A stretch of 64,000 nt of DNA from Halodesulfovibrio aestuarii (GCF_050571805.1 NZ_CP192219.1), one strand, 5' to 3'. Positions 18,431-27,574 are shown, counted from the stretch's first letter. The notes: generated by a model not told the origin, from the letters alone. Numbers and translations: made by a program.

Positions 18431-18591
18431 ATTGATTGAGCAATCAATTTGTTCTGGTACCAAAGTAACTATTCCGCAGGTTACTTTCATGCACCACCAT
18501 TCATGCTGGTACCTTCTAAATAAATTTTTAGAATTAGAACGCTCTTCACTCGTGTGCCTCCCTCTCACCAAGGGAGGCACACTTATTTTCC
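18431..18591 (+). ncRNA. sRNA candidate A (paralogue of 34312-34455)
   Basis: The predicted transcript is about 160 nt. It opens with ATTGATTGAGCAATCAAT, which can fold on itself. Hairpin 1 is AAAGTAAC/GTTACTTT (18462-18469 with 18480-18487), with TTCCGC in its loop. An ACCACCA stretch lies at 18492-18498. Hairpin 2 is TTCTAAA/TTTAGAA (18514-18533). Then come AACGCTCTTC (18538-18547) and a 12-bp terminator stem (18552-18582) with loop CTCACCA and a TTATTTT tail. Copy B keeps the loops, the linker and the order while the stem sequences differ. There is no ORF with a ribosome site. The function is unknown; C-rich loops of this kind often bind ribosome-binding sites. Confidence 0.65.
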
Positions 18592-18616
18592 CCTTAGCAT
18601 ACCCCCCCCAAAAAAA

Positions 18617-18636
18617 AAGACCACACTTGTGGTCTT
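18617..18636 (-). terminator. second of tandem terminators behind the TSUP gene
   Basis: AAGACCAC and GTGGTCTT form a stem with a 4-nt loop. Nine T residues follow on the minus strand. Confidence 0.7.
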
Positions 18637-18647
18637 AGACTATGACT

Positions 18648-18681
18648 AAAAAAGCAGCCGCGTATACGCGGCTGCTTTTTT
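18648..18681. terminator. terminator of the TSUP permease gene
   Basis: AAAAAAGCAGCCGCG pairs with its complement CGCGGCTGCTTTTTT, with T-runs on both strands. It lies about 20 bases past the leftward gene's stop. Confidence 0.92.
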
Positions 18682-18699
18682 ACCTATCGAAACTAGCTA

Positions 18700-19455
18700 T
18701 TATATAAAAATAATATCGAAAAGAATACGCAAGGCCACCAGAAAAAGAATCACTCCCAAAAACTTTTTCACCGCTGACGGCGGCATCCGCTTATGCATAA
18801 CACTAGTCCCCAAATACCCGCCAAGACAGGCCGCTACACCGGCAACTATCCATATGTCCCAAGCAACTGAGCCCATAAGGGCGTACGTCGCAAATCCGGC
18901 TACAGAAGAAAATGGTACTGCAAATGCCGTAATGGCAGCAATTTTTTTAGGATTAAACCCTTGCAAAATAAGTAAGGGAGAAATAAGTCCACCGCCTCCG
19001 ACCCCTAGCAAACCAGAGCAAAATCCTGCAAGAACTCCGACAAAAGCAGGTCCGACAAAAGGATGATCCTCGCGATATTCCACCTCTCCTTTCATTCCCT
19101 TAAAGAACAACATCATGAAAGACGCAAACATCAGAAAAAGAACAAGGGCGATCATAATATACTGCGTGGGAAAAAAGTGGCCGCTCCATGCACCAATAGG
19201 TGCCATGACCAAAGAGGTCACAATGACTGGAAGACCTAATTTAAAGTCAACCCTACCGCCTTTAATGTTCGAATAGGTTGCTCCCCCCATACTTAATGTA
19301 TTGATGAACAGCCCAGTCGGACGTGCAATATTAAAGGGAACACCAATCCATGTCAGTACAGGAATAATTGCCGCAGCAGACCCAATGCCACCTAGCGCAA
19401 ACACAAAGCTAAAACTAAATGACAAAACAAATACGAGTACAATAAGTAAATTCAT
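18700..19455 (-). CDS. TauE/SafE-family (TSUP) permease
   Basis: This 251-aa membrane protein has seven to eight hydrophobic helices and the duplicated TSUP pattern: GGIGSAAAIIPVLTWIGVPFNIARPTGLF-type first half (about 22-50) and GFCSGLLGVGGGGLISPLLIL in the second half (about 142-162). Known members export sulfite or sulfoacetate, or carry other small sulfur- or carbon-containing anions. The nearby taurine catabolic operon makes a sulfur compound a reasonable substrate, but this is inference from location only. An AAGG site precedes ATG 19455. It is monocistronic with tandem terminators. Confidence 0.88.
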   Translation of the reverse strand: MNLLIVLVFVLSFSFSFVFALGGIGSAAAIIPVLTWIGVPFNIARPTGLFINTLSMGGATYSNIKGGRVDFKLGLPVIVTSLVMAPIGAWSGHFFPTQYIMIALVLFLMFASFMMLFFKGMKGEVEYREDHPFVGPAFVGVLAGFCSGLLGVGGGGLISPLLILQGFNPKKIAAITAFAVPFSSVAGFATYALMGSVAWDIWIVAGVAACLGGYLGTSVMHKRMPPSAVKKFLGVILFLVALRILFDIIFI

Positions 19456-20067
19456 AACTATATGCCTTAGTTGTATTTTTTAGGAACAGTATCACGCTTT
19501 TCTCTGTAATGCACTGCTTCTAAAACCTACAAATAAGCTCTTGAATGTTGTTACATAAAACAAACCACTCAACACGGCTACGTTTGCTCTGTACTATTAT
19601 CTCTATCTTTTAGAACAATTATCTCAGCGGGTAAGGGTTATTTATTTACCTCATAACACAAATTTTTTTTCAATAGACATCAAGGACATAATACAAAGAC
19701 CAGACAATAACCCGTTACAAGAATCTTCTATAACTATTTGCTATTATTGCTTTTTATGCAAAAAGAACGAAAACATTAATAAAAAAACATGAACTGTCCC
19801 TCTGCGAATAATGCAAGTATTTTCCTTTACGTAACCAAATGCCCGTCCTTAAAATATTTCAACTAATTGTTTTTACGAAATAAACGATGTATGTCTGAAT
19901 ATATTTCTTTTGTTTGCGCAAAACACCATACCATCTCTTGCATACTACAGCCGCTAATCACACAGAGATATGCTTCACATTGCGCCTTGCCAGCCAGAGC
20001 AACTACATTCCGGAGAATAGGGGGGGATGGGTTGTGCATATTGCACTTATTTCTGGGGAGTTAGTTC
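19456..20067. other. intergenic region between divergent TSUP and GGDEF genes
   Basis: About 610 AT-rich bases presumably hold both promoters. I saw no clear operator, structured RNA or ORF. Confidence 0.5.
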
Positions 20068-21000
20068 ATGGATCAAATGTTTTATCAAACTCTGCTCAAC
20101 TCTATTACAGACGGCATCTACTTTATTGATGCAAAACGTCACATTACGTATTGGAACAAGGCAGCAGAAAGACTTAGCGGATACACAGCAGATGAAGTGA
20201 TGGGGGAACTGTGTTCAAACAACCTGTTACGCCATGAAGACGAAAACGGATGCTCTCTGTGTAAAAAGGGATGTCCGCTAACAACGGCACTAAGCAACAG
20301 CGAGGCAAGACACAAGAAAGTATATATGCGCCACAAACTTGGGCATAAAGTTCCTGTGACGGTACAAGCTTCACCAATACTTGATTCCAAAGGAACTATT
20401 ATCGGCGCTGTTGAAGTTTTTGCAGAAATTAATGAATCCGTTAATATCCGCAAAGAAATGGAGCTACTCCGCAAAGAAGTTTTAACGGACAAACTCACCG
20501 GCATAGGTAACCGGCGTTATGCAGAAATAACTATGCGTAACCTCGACCATGCTATGGAGCAAAATCTAGCCCCGTTTGGTGTCCTGTTTATTGATATCGA
20601 CGATTTTAAATTGGTAAACGACACCTTTGGGCACCATACCGGAGACAAAGTTATTCAGATGGTCGCACAGACTTTAACAAAGTCATTACGCTTTCTGGAC
20701 GTCATCTGCCGATGGGGTGGGGAAGAATTTGTAGTTTTTGTGCCAAACACAACGCTCGATAACCTGACAAAGATGGCAGAACGCTTGCGTCGTCTGGTAC
20801 AGCACTCATGGCTTCTGCATAATAATCAACGAGTCAGTGTCACCGCCTCATTCGGTGGAGCTATTTCACAACACAATGAATGCTGCCGCGCTGTTCTGGC
20901 CCGCGCAGACAACCAACTATATCTCAGCAAACATGCAGGGCGCAATCGAACTTACATAGACATCATTAATGAAGAAGCTGAACTATGCCGCAACGCTTAA
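20068..21000 (+). CDS. diguanylate cyclase with N-terminal PAS sensor
   Basis: This enzyme makes cyclic di-GMP from two GTP. The 310-aa protein has a PAS domain (about 8-125; ITDGIYFIDAKRHITYWNKAAERLSGYTADEVMG-type start). The PAS domain contains a Cys cluster (CSLCKKGCPL, about 72-81) found in many PAS-GGDEF proteins. The GGDEF domain (about 140-300) has an intact GGEEF active-site motif. An RFLD inhibitory site lies five residues before it, so product feedback is expected. There is no transmembrane segment. A GGGGAG site precedes ATG 20068. A decayed HD-GYP gene follows, so a matching phosphodiesterase may once have been encoded here. Confidence 0.95.
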   Translation: MDQMFYQTLLNSITDGIYFIDAKRHITYWNKAAERLSGYTADEVMGELCSNNLLRHEDENGCSLCKKGCPLTTALSNSEARHKKVYMRHKLGHKVPVTVQASPILDSKGTIIGAVEVFAEINESVNIRKEMELLRKEVLTDKLTGIGNRRYAEITMRNLDHAMEQNLAPFGVLFIDIDDFKLVNDTFGHHTGDKVIQMVAQTLTKSLRFLDVICRWGGEEFVVFVPNTTLDNLTKMAERLRRLVQHSWLLHNNQRVSVTASFGGAISQHNECCRAVLARADNQLYLSKHAGRNRTYIDIINEEAELCRNA

Positions 21001-21222
21001 CTATTTATTAATTCAGCACAGCAACTCGTATTCACCATGAGATAAAATCCCCCACACCAGTTGCTTTACGTATAAAAGCGTACAGGCGCATCCTGAACAA
21101 AGGATACCAACGGTCTTCAGTGTCCTAGAGATACACAAAAAAGGCCTACAAAACTTGTTGCACCTAAAAAGGCGCCGCCCTCTTCTGTGCAGCTTTTTTT
21201 CCCACACATCATCATTTTGAAT

Positions 21223-21616
21223 AAAGAAGTAATAAAACCAAATAGATCTATCGGAAAAAAGATATTAGACGGTTCCCAAAAGGAACTACTGCGTGTCGCA
21301 TGCGAAACAGCCCACCAGCATCACGAGAGCTGGGACGGCAACGGATACCCCAGTGGTTTACATGAACACGCAATCAGCATTTTTTGCGCGGATCACTATG
21401 CTGGCTGATGTCTACGATGCGCTTTGCTCAAAACGTTGCTACAAGGAGCCGTGGCATCAGGAGCGTATTTTTGAATATATTATGTCCGAGCGAGCAAAAG
21501 CGTTCGACCCGATTCTTGTCGATATCTTCACCAAGCACGAAAAAGACATCCATCAAATTCGCGAACGTTACCTAAACACACCGAATTTTCATCAACAGAA
21601 TTTTTTGAAAAATTAA
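21223..21616 (+). pseudogene. truncated, frameshifted HD-GYP phosphodiesterase remnant
   Basis: The C-terminal half of an HD-GYP domain is readable in two frames. Frame one gives SIGKKILDGSQKELLRVACE followed by THHE-type HHESWDGNGYPSGL (ending near 21380). Frame two continues ARITMLADVYDALCSKRCYK and ends AFDPILVDIF near 21540. The switch occurs at a run of six T near 21379-21384, and removing one T restores one frame. The HD half before it is missing. The remnant is therefore dead unless the T-run is a sequencing error in a still larger deletion. Confidence 0.85.
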
Positions 21617-21617
21617 A

Positions 21618-21656
21618 AAAAAGCCGAAAAATGTATTAATACACTTTTCGGCTTTA
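21618..21656. terminator. bidirectional terminator
   Basis: AAAGCCGAAAA (21620-21630) pairs with TTTTCGGCTTT, with A/T-rich flanks on both sides. It separates the HD-GYP remnant from the convergent chemoreceptor gene. Confidence 0.85.
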
Positions 21657-21701
21657 TTACTTCACAACATACTATATTTGTTAAGAACTTCTAAAAAAAA
21701 A

Positions 21702-23288
21702 TCATGACCCGACAGACTGAATTATTTCCCGTAACCGTCCTGCCATAAGCGAAAGCTCTCGAACTCCGTCTGAAGCGAGTACAATCTCGTCTGCTGACTG
21801 TTCAGAGATTGTCCGTACTTCGTCTACTGAACGGTTAATATGATCACTCGTCGCAGCCTGTTCCTCTGCTGCTGTCGCAATTGCCTGCACCTGATCCGTT
21901 GAATCATTTACCAGTTCAACAATAACGTCGAGCACTTCACCTGAGGCGCCGGAAAGCTCTCTGGAACGGGCTACAGCCGTGGTTGCAGCTTCTACACTTT
22001 CAAGATTACGCTGCGCACCAGCCTGAATTGCATCAATGGCTTCACCTACTTCCTTTGTTGCCTGCATGGTTTTTTCTGCAAGCTTACGGACTTCATCCGC
22101 AACTACAGCGAACCCTCGACCAGCGTCCCCGGCCCGCGCTGCTTCAATCGCTGCATTTAACGCAAGTAAGTTTGTCTGATCTGCAATATCAGTAATGACA
22201 TTCATAACCGTACCGATACCTTCAGCCTGCTGGCCTAACGAGGCCATATCATCATGTAATTGCCGTGATAAACGGGCTACATCATCAATAGCTTCAATAG
22301 CCTGTCCGACAACTTTAAAGCCCTGTTCTGCTTTGTCACGGGCAGAGGTGGCCTGTTCGGCAGCGTTTGAAGCATTCTGCGCAACTTCAGTCACGGCTAC
22401 ATTCATCTGCTCCATCGCAGCGGCTGTCTCCATAGCGCGCTCAGTTTGACGAGACACGGCGAGGCTTGTTCCTTCCATCTGCGTGGCAATCTCCTGCGCA
22501 ACTCGTGCGACCTCATGGGAAACACCTTCAGAATCGCGTACAGCAATAGCAATCTGCTCATTTGTTTTCAGAATTTCTTCCTCACGCTGGCGCAAAGCGG
22601 TTAAATCCTGATAAATGCAAAGCGCCCCCATCAACTCACCATTCAAGTCAAACAGGGGGGAGGCATTAATAAAAATTTTTCGCTGCCCGCCCTTACGTCC
22701 TGTAAGAATGACTTCACGCTTTGTGACAATATGTTTTTCAAGACTATCTGCCAAAACCGTACGACGGGAAGCATCCCCATAGAAAAAGTACGCTACATTC
22801 TGTCCATAATAATCTTCCGGCTTTCCTTCCTGCTCAAGGATGGTAAGCAGAGAATCGTTGGTATAGGTCAAAACTTCATTTGTATCGACAACGACAAAAG
22901 GAGTGTCAATACCGGTAAGCACTCCCTGAGCAAAGCCAAGCCGATGCTTCAGGCTGGCAAACATTGTCTCAATGTCCTGCTCCACAGCCGCAAGGTCCGC
23001 AACTGTCGAAGAAGGAAAAACAACCGAAAAGTCTCCGTCACAAACCTGTTTACTTTTAGTCCGGATAACGCTGAATGCAGTACGCAGCGTACTTATCGTT
23101 ATAAAAACCAGCGGCAATACTAACAAGGTAAACAAGCCGACTGTCACCAACAACGCAGTGCCAACACACCCCATTGAAACAGTGGCACCATCGGAACCGG
23201 AATATAAAAAAGCATACCCAACCCCAAGCGATATCAGCGCACTTGCGGCAATTAAGAAAACCTGCAACTTCAGGGAAAATCTTCCCAT
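21702..23288 (-). CDS. methyl-accepting chemotaxis protein with PAS domain
   Basis: This 528-aa receptor passes a signal to CheA/CheW. Two hydrophobic segments lie at about 7-28 and 37-62 with almost no periplasmic loop between them, so sensing is probably internal. A PAS domain follows (about 118-240; VLTGIDTPFVVVDTNEVLTY). The signalling coiled coil ends in the conserved tip ITDIADQTNLLALNAAIEAA followed by RAGDAGRGFAVVADEVRKLA (about 370-410). There is no CheR-tether pentapeptide at the C-terminus. AAGGAGGGGG precedes ATG 23288. Confidence 0.95.
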   Translation of the reverse strand: MGRFSLKLQVFLIAASALISLGVGYAFLYSGSDGATVSMGCVGTALLVTVGLFTLLVLPLVFITISTLRTAFSVIRTKSKQVCDGDFSVVFPSSTVADLAAVEQDIETMFASLKHRLGFAQGVLTGIDTPFVVVDTNEVLTYTNDSLLTILEQEGKPEDYYGQNVAYFFYGDASRRTVLADSLEKHIVTKREVILTGRKGGQRKIFINASPLFDLNGELMGALCIYQDLTALRQREEEILKTNEQIAIAVRDSEGVSHEVARVAQEIATQMEGTSLAVSRQTERAMETAAAMEQMNVAVTEVAQNASNAAEQATSARDKAEQGFKVVGQAIEAIDDVARLSRQLHDDMASLGQQAEGIGTVMNVITDIADQTNLLALNAAIEAARAGDAGRGFAVVADEVRKLAEKTMQATKEVGEAIDAIQAGAQRNLESVEAATTAVARSRELSGASGEVLDVIVELVNDSTDQVQAIATAAEEQAATSDHINRSVDEVRTISEQSADEIVLASDGVRELSLMAGRLREIIQSVGS

Positions 23289-23610
23289 TACCCCCTCCTT
23301 ACAATATCAACACACGGTGCATGCATACAAAATAGTCATGACAATACGATCCTCAACAGTCGTATTCCTCATACATCAAAACTTTATTGTTGCGTAGCGG
23401 AACAGGGCATACAAAAAACACCCTTACGCAATTACCTATTCGTCAATTTAGCACAAACCAATATAATATAATAAAAGAATATAACGGGGCTCAACCACAC
23501 TTTGTAAAATGAGCACCTTACTTTTCATTATGCTGCTCATCCTAAAATGGTAGAAGCATACTTGTTAACAAAGGCCGAAAGCCCCTCTTTCTACGCAGCA
23601 CCCTGCACAC
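23289..23610. other. intergenic region upstream of the chemoreceptor
   Basis: This is AT-rich DNA containing the promoter side of the leftward chemoreceptor gene. Nothing else was recognised before the terminator at 23611. Confidence 0.45.
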
Positions 23611-23657
23611 AAAACAAAAAAGCAGCAGCATGAAAAAACATGCTGCTGCTTATATTT
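23611..23657 (-). terminator. terminator of the taurine operon
   Basis: AGCAGCAGCATG (23621-23632) pairs with CATGCTGCTGCT (23639-23650). T-rich TTTTTTGTTTT follows on the minus strand. It lies about 120 bases after the ald stop. Confidence 0.88.
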
Positions 23658-23775
23658 TCAAATAGCTTTCGCTACTTAGATGCGCTTACGCGCACTTGTA
23701 AGAATAAATCTTACATTACCTATTGCTTTCGGATTAAAGAGTTATGCTGAGCCGAAAGCAGGTGGGCAATCAGAC

Positions 23776-24888
23776 TTATAATACGTCTTCAACCGGAGTG
23801 TATTCGAGGCCGAATGCATCACAAACAGCTTTGAATGTAAGTTTGCCTTCGTGAACGTTAAGACCCAGTTTAAGAGCTTCGTTTTCCTGACAAGCTTTCT
23901 TCCAACCTTTGTTAGCAAGCTCGAGAGCGTAAGGAAGAGTTGCGTTAGTAAGAGCCATGGTGGAAGTTGCTGGAACTGCACCAGGGATGTTAGCTACGCA
24001 GTAGTGAACTACGCCTTCTACTTCGTAAGTTGGGTTTTCGTGAGTGGTAGCTTTAGAAGTTTCGAAGCAACCACCCTGGTCGATAGCAACGTCAACGAGT
24101 GCTGCGCCTTTTTTCATGAGTTTGAGGTCTTCACGAGTAATTACGGAAGGAGCTTTTGCACCAGGAATAAGAACTGCACCTACAACGAGGTCCATTTCTG
24201 GAAGCATGCTCTGGATCGTGCCTTTGGAAGACATGAGAGTAGTGCAGTTAGCTGGCATTACGTCGTCGAGGTAACGGAGACGATCAAGGTTGATGTCCAT
24301 GAGGTAAACCTGTGCGCCAAGGCCACAAGCCATTTTAGCAGCCTGAACACCTACAACGCCGCCACCGATAACCATAACTTTAGCTGGTTCTACACCAGGT
24401 ACGCCACCGAGGAGTTTACCGAGGCCACCGTTGGTGGATTCGAGAGCTTTTGCACCCTGCTGAATAGCCATACGGCCAGCAACTTCAGACATAGGAGTAA
24501 GAAGTGGAAGGGAACGGTCAGCTTTCTGAACGGTTTCGTATGCGATGCAAGTTGCGCCGGATTCCATAAGACCTTTGGTCTGTGGCTCGTCAGCAGCAAG
24601 ATGAAGGTAAGTAAAGAGGATCTGGCCTTTACGGAGCATACCGTATTCGGAAGGCTGTGGTTCTTTAACGTGCATTACCATTTCAGCTTTGTCGCAGATT
24701 TCCTGCGGGGTATCGATGATGGTTGCACCAGCAGCTACGTATTCTTCATCAGAAAAACCGGAACCGACACCAGCGCTTTTCTCAACGAGGATTTCATGAC
24801 CGTGTGCTACCATGGTGGTAACGCCAGCAGGGGTCATACAAACGCGGTTTTCTTTAACTTTAATCTCTTTAAGTACACCTACGATCAT
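23776..24888 (-). CDS. ald: alanine dehydrogenase
   Basis: This NAD-dependent enzyme oxidatively deaminates L-alanine to pyruvate, NH3 and NADH. It has 370 aa, the normal length. It opens with MIVGVLKEIKVKENRVCMTPAG. The catalytic Lys is in MHVKEPQPSEY (about 75) and the His in FTYLHLAADEPQT (about 96). The Rossmann motif VMVIGGGVVGVQAA is at about 168-181. An AGGAG site precedes ATG 24888. As last gene of the permease-sarD-tpa-ald unit, its role is to recycle the alanine made by Tpa back to pyruvate while capturing reducing power. Confidence 0.96.
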   Translation of the reverse strand: MIVGVLKEIKVKENRVCMTPAGVTTMVAHGHEILVEKSAGVGSGFSDEEYVAAGATIIDTPQEICDKAEMVMHVKEPQPSEYGMLRKGQILFTYLHLAADEPQTKGLMESGATCIAYETVQKADRSLPLLTPMSEVAGRMAIQQGAKALESTNGGLGKLLGGVPGVEPAKVMVIGGGVVGVQAAKMACGLGAQVYLMDINLDRLRYLDDVMPANCTTLMSSKGTIQSMLPEMDLVVGAVLIPGAKAPSVITREDLKLMKKGAALVDVAIDQGGCFETSKATTHENPTYEVEGVVHYCVANIPGAVPATSTMALTNATLPYALELANKGWKKACQENEALKLGLNVHEGKLTFKAVCDAFGLEYTPVEDVL

Positions 24889-24922
24889 TGTCTTATCTCC
24901 TAAGAATATCGTGTTATTTTAC

Positions 24923-26299
24923 TTATGCAGAAATAGATGCAAAGGATTTATCAAGTGCATCAATAATTTCATCAATTTCAGATTTACCAGCAATCAGTGC
25001 AGGGCTGAAACAAAGAGTGTTGTTGAACTCTTTAAAAGAGCGGTTTGTGCGGCCGATGATAACACCTTCTTTCCCACAATTGCCAGCAACACCAGCTGCA
25101 ACAGATTCGTCCACAGGTTCTTTGGTAGCACGGTCTTTAACGAGCTCAAGCCCCTGGAAGAGACCTTTACCGCGAACGTCGCCGATAATGGAGTACTTGT
25201 CTTTCAGTTCAAAGAGACGATCCTGGAAATAGTCACCCATTTTGACGACGTTGTCGAGCAGGTTTTCGCGAATGATAATTTCCATGTTAGCGAGTGCTGC
25301 AGCAGGACCAGCAGTACAACCACCGAAGGTGGAAATATCGCGGAAGTAATGCATACGATCGGAAGGATCCGCTTTAAACTGATCAAAAACTTTTTCAGTG
25401 GTTACGGTACAGGAAATACCTGCGTAACCGGATGCAACACCTTTCGCCATGGTTACCATGTCCGGGGTGAAGTCAAAATGCTGGTAACCAAACCATTTAC
25501 CGGTACGACCAAGACCGCATACAACTTCGTCAATGTGAAGAAGAACGTCGTAACGATCACAAATTTCACGGATAATCGGGAAGTACTCAGGTACAGGAAC
25601 GATTACGCCACCACCAGCAGTGATCGGTTCAAGAACTACACCGCCAACGTTTTCAGGTCCTTCATTCTGAATGAGAGACTCAAGAGCGTGAGCACATTCA
25701 ATGTCACAGCTACCGTATTCTTTACCGAATGGACAACGGTAACAGTTACAGTTTGCGAGTTCTACAAAGCCAGGAGCAAACGGACCGTACTGGTTTTTAC
25801 GTTCAAACTGTCCAGTGGAGGAAAGAGCACCAATGGTAGTGCCGTGGTAGTCACGATCACGGAACACGATTTTGTGTTTAGAGCCGTCACCTTTAAGGTG
25901 TGCGAGCTGACGTACGATTTTGTATGCTTTTTCGTTAGCTTCAGAACCGGAGTTAGAATAGTAAACACGGCCCATGCCAGGCATTTTATCAAGAAGAGCT
26001 TCAGCGAACTGTGCACCCGGAATGCTACCGGCGGAACCAGCAAAGTAACAAAGCTTTTTAAGCTGTTCATAAACTGCTTTTGCAATTTCTTCACGGCCGT
26101 AGCCTACGTTAACAGTCCAAACGCCACCGGAAACAGCGTCGAGGAACACTTTGCCGTTTGCGTCTTTGATACGCATGCCTTCACCTTCAACAACAACCAT
26201 CGGGTTTGCGTCACCGTCGAATGGTTTGTGCTGGGTGAGATGATGCCAACAATTTTCTTTATCCTGCTGTACAGCTTTTGTAATTTCTGCATTGCTCAT
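24923..26299 (-). CDS. tpa: taurine--pyruvate aminotransferase
   Basis: Tpa transfers the amino group of taurine to pyruvate, giving sulfoacetaldehyde and L-alanine. This 458-aa class III PLP aminotransferase resembles the Bilophila wadsworthia Tpa as I recall it: CWHHLTQHKPF near the start, SGGVWTVNVGYGREEIA, YYSNSGSEANEKAYK, FRDRDYHGTTIGALS, then HIDEVVCGLGRTGKWFGYQH. The PLP lysine is in TMAKGVASGYAG (about 288). Ald follows 34 bases downstream and SarD precedes it, which fits taurine far better than another amine donor. AAGGG lies eight bases before ATG 26299. Confidence 0.93.
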   Translation of the reverse strand: MSNAEITKAVQQDKENCWHHLTQHKPFDGDANPMVVVEGEGMRIKDANGKVFLDAVSGGVWTVNVGYGREEIAKAVYEQLKKLCYFAGSAGSIPGAQFAEALLDKMPGMGRVYYSNSGSEANEKAYKIVRQLAHLKGDGSKHKIVFRDRDYHGTTIGALSSTGQFERKNQYGPFAPGFVELANCNCYRCPFGKEYGSCDIECAHALESLIQNEGPENVGGVVLEPITAGGGVIVPVPEYFPIIREICDRYDVLLHIDEVVCGLGRTGKWFGYQHFDFTPDMVTMAKGVASGYAGISCTVTTEKVFDQFKADPSDRMHYFRDISTFGGCTAGPAAALANMEIIIRENLLDNVVKMGDYFQDRLFELKDKYSIIGDVRGKGLFQGLELVKDRATKEPVDESVAAGVAGNCGKEGVIIGRTNRSFKEFNNTLCFSPALIAGKSEIDEIIDALDKSFASISA

Positions 26300-26355
26300 T
26301 TTTTTACCCTTCTACTAGATCAAAGTATAATAAAATAAAATATAATAAACATTTA

Positions 26356-26418
26356 AGAGGGGGGAACCCCTTAGTCGCGACGGTGATAACGGCTCCGGCG
26401 CTGCTAAGGGGACCCCTA
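26356..26418 (-). other. sarD-tpa intercistronic hairpin
   Basis: GGGGAACCCCTTAG (about 26360-26374) pairs with CTAAGGGGACCCC (26404-26416), enclosing a ~29-nt GC-rich loop. On the minus strand only a short CTCTT follows. It may act as a partial terminator or RNA-processing site that sets tpa-ald levels relative to sarD. Confidence 0.55.
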
Positions 26419-26422
26419 TGCG

Positions 26423-27574
26423 CTAAAATGTTTTCTGCAAATGGTCGAGAAGCTGTTTCTCAGTGCACTGGCGTGGATTGTTGTCCATAAGACGTTTTGC
26501 AGCCATTGCTCGAGTTGCGATACCTTCAAGATCAGATTCCTGCACACCGTAAGGAGCGAGACCTACTTTAATGTCGAGGTCTTCGAGCATTGCGATAAAT
26601 GCCTCTGCACAACCTTCTGCACGTTCCAAAACAGGACCGAAAGTATCTTCGCCGTTAAGGATGTCAGCAACGATTGCATATTTCTCAGGATTAGCCATAT
26701 AGTTGAAGCTAATACCTACAGGTGCGAAACATGCCATCAGGAGGCCATGAGGAAGCTTATATTTGGCAGGAACAGAAGTACCTACTGCGTGGATAACACC
26801 GTTCTGAGTGTTACCGAAGCCAAGACCTGCGAGAGCGGAACCGTAAAGCATTGCTTCACGTGCTTCGAGGTTAGAACCGTTGGTGTATGCTTTGCGAATA
26901 TTCGCAGCAATCAACTTCATAGCTGCAAGGTTCTGAGCATCGGTAAATGGAGTAGCACGCAGACCTACGAAAGATTCCATTGCGTGAACGAATGCGTCTA
27001 CACCAGTCATTGCGGTAACGTGAGCTGGAAGACCGGTAGTGATAGCTGGATCGAGGATAACAGCATCAGCGTACAGATAATCACTCACAACACCCATTTT
27101 CGCACCAGTTTCGTTGTTGGTCAGTACAGAAATGGAAGTCATTTCAGAACCAGTGCCCGCAGTGGTAGGAATTGCGATCATTGGCATACAAGGACCAGGA
27201 ACAACGTTTACGCCGAAGTACTTGGAAATAGGACCTTCGTGTACTGCGAGAACAGAAGCTGCTTTTGCAGTATCAAGAGCACTACCACCACCGAAACCGA
27301 TGATAACGTCAGCTTTGAATTCGGTTGCTGCGCTGGCGCAATCCTGGATAGAGTCAGCATTTGGCTCGAGCTCTGCTTTTGCATAGAGAACAAATTCAAT
27401 GCCTGCAGTTTCGAGAGCTTCTTCTACCGGCTTATGAAGGCCGAGAGATGCAAGACCCGGGTCAGTTACGATAATTGCACGCTTACCACCGAGATTTTTA
27501 ACTTCATCGCCAGCCTGTGCAATAGAACCTACGCCGTGTACAGTTTTGCTTACTGAATGGAATGTGTGATGCAT
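26423..27574 (-). CDS. sarD: iron-dependent alcohol dehydrogenase, sulfoacetaldehyde reductase-like
   Basis: This is a ~383-aa group III (Fe-type) alcohol dehydrogenase. In Bilophila, SarD reduces sulfoacetaldehyde to isethionate with NADH. The NAD-binding GGGSALDTAKA motif is near 98-108. Metal ligands are expected in ILDPAITTGLP, the MTGVDAFVHAMESFVG helix (about 190-205) and NGVIHAVGTSVPAKYKLPHG (about 258-277). Placement next to tpa and ald is the main reason for the specific name. Another aldehyde substrate cannot be ruled out by sequence alone. ATG 27574 or the GTG three bases before it can start the gene (AAGGA upstream). Confidence 0.88.
   Translation of the reverse strand: MHHTFHSVSKTVHGVGSIAQAGDEVKNLGGKRAIIVTDPGLASLGLHKPVEEALETAGIEFVLYAKAELEPNADSIQDCASAATEFKADVIIGFGGGSALDTAKAASVLAVHEGPISKYFGVNVVPGPCMPMIAIPTTAGTGSEMTSISVLTNNETGAKMGVVSDYLYADAVILDPAITTGLPAHVTAMTGVDAFVHAMESFVGLRATPFTDAQNLAAMKLIAANIRKAYTNGSNLEAREAMLYGSALAGLGFGNTQNGVIHAVGTSVPAKYKLPHGLLMACFAPVGISFNYMANPEKYAIVADILNGEDTFGPVLERAEGCAEAFIAMLEDLDIKVGLAPYGVQESDLEGIATRAMAAKRLMDNNPRQCTEKQLLDHLQKTF

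Noticed and set aside
18323..18580. 85-codon minus-strand ORF
   Set aside because: It lies across the sRNA candidate and its promoter, with no ribosome site and low-complexity sequence.
23851..24903. 350-codon plus-strand ORF
   Set aside because: It is antisense to ald, with composition typical of a shadow frame.
24812..26338. 508-codon plus-strand ORF across ald/tpa
   Set aside because: It is antisense to two clear enzymes and its Phe/Thr/Cys-rich composition is a mirror of their codons.
26441..27556. 371-codon plus-strand ORF
   Set aside because: It is antisense to sarD and has no start signal or domain.
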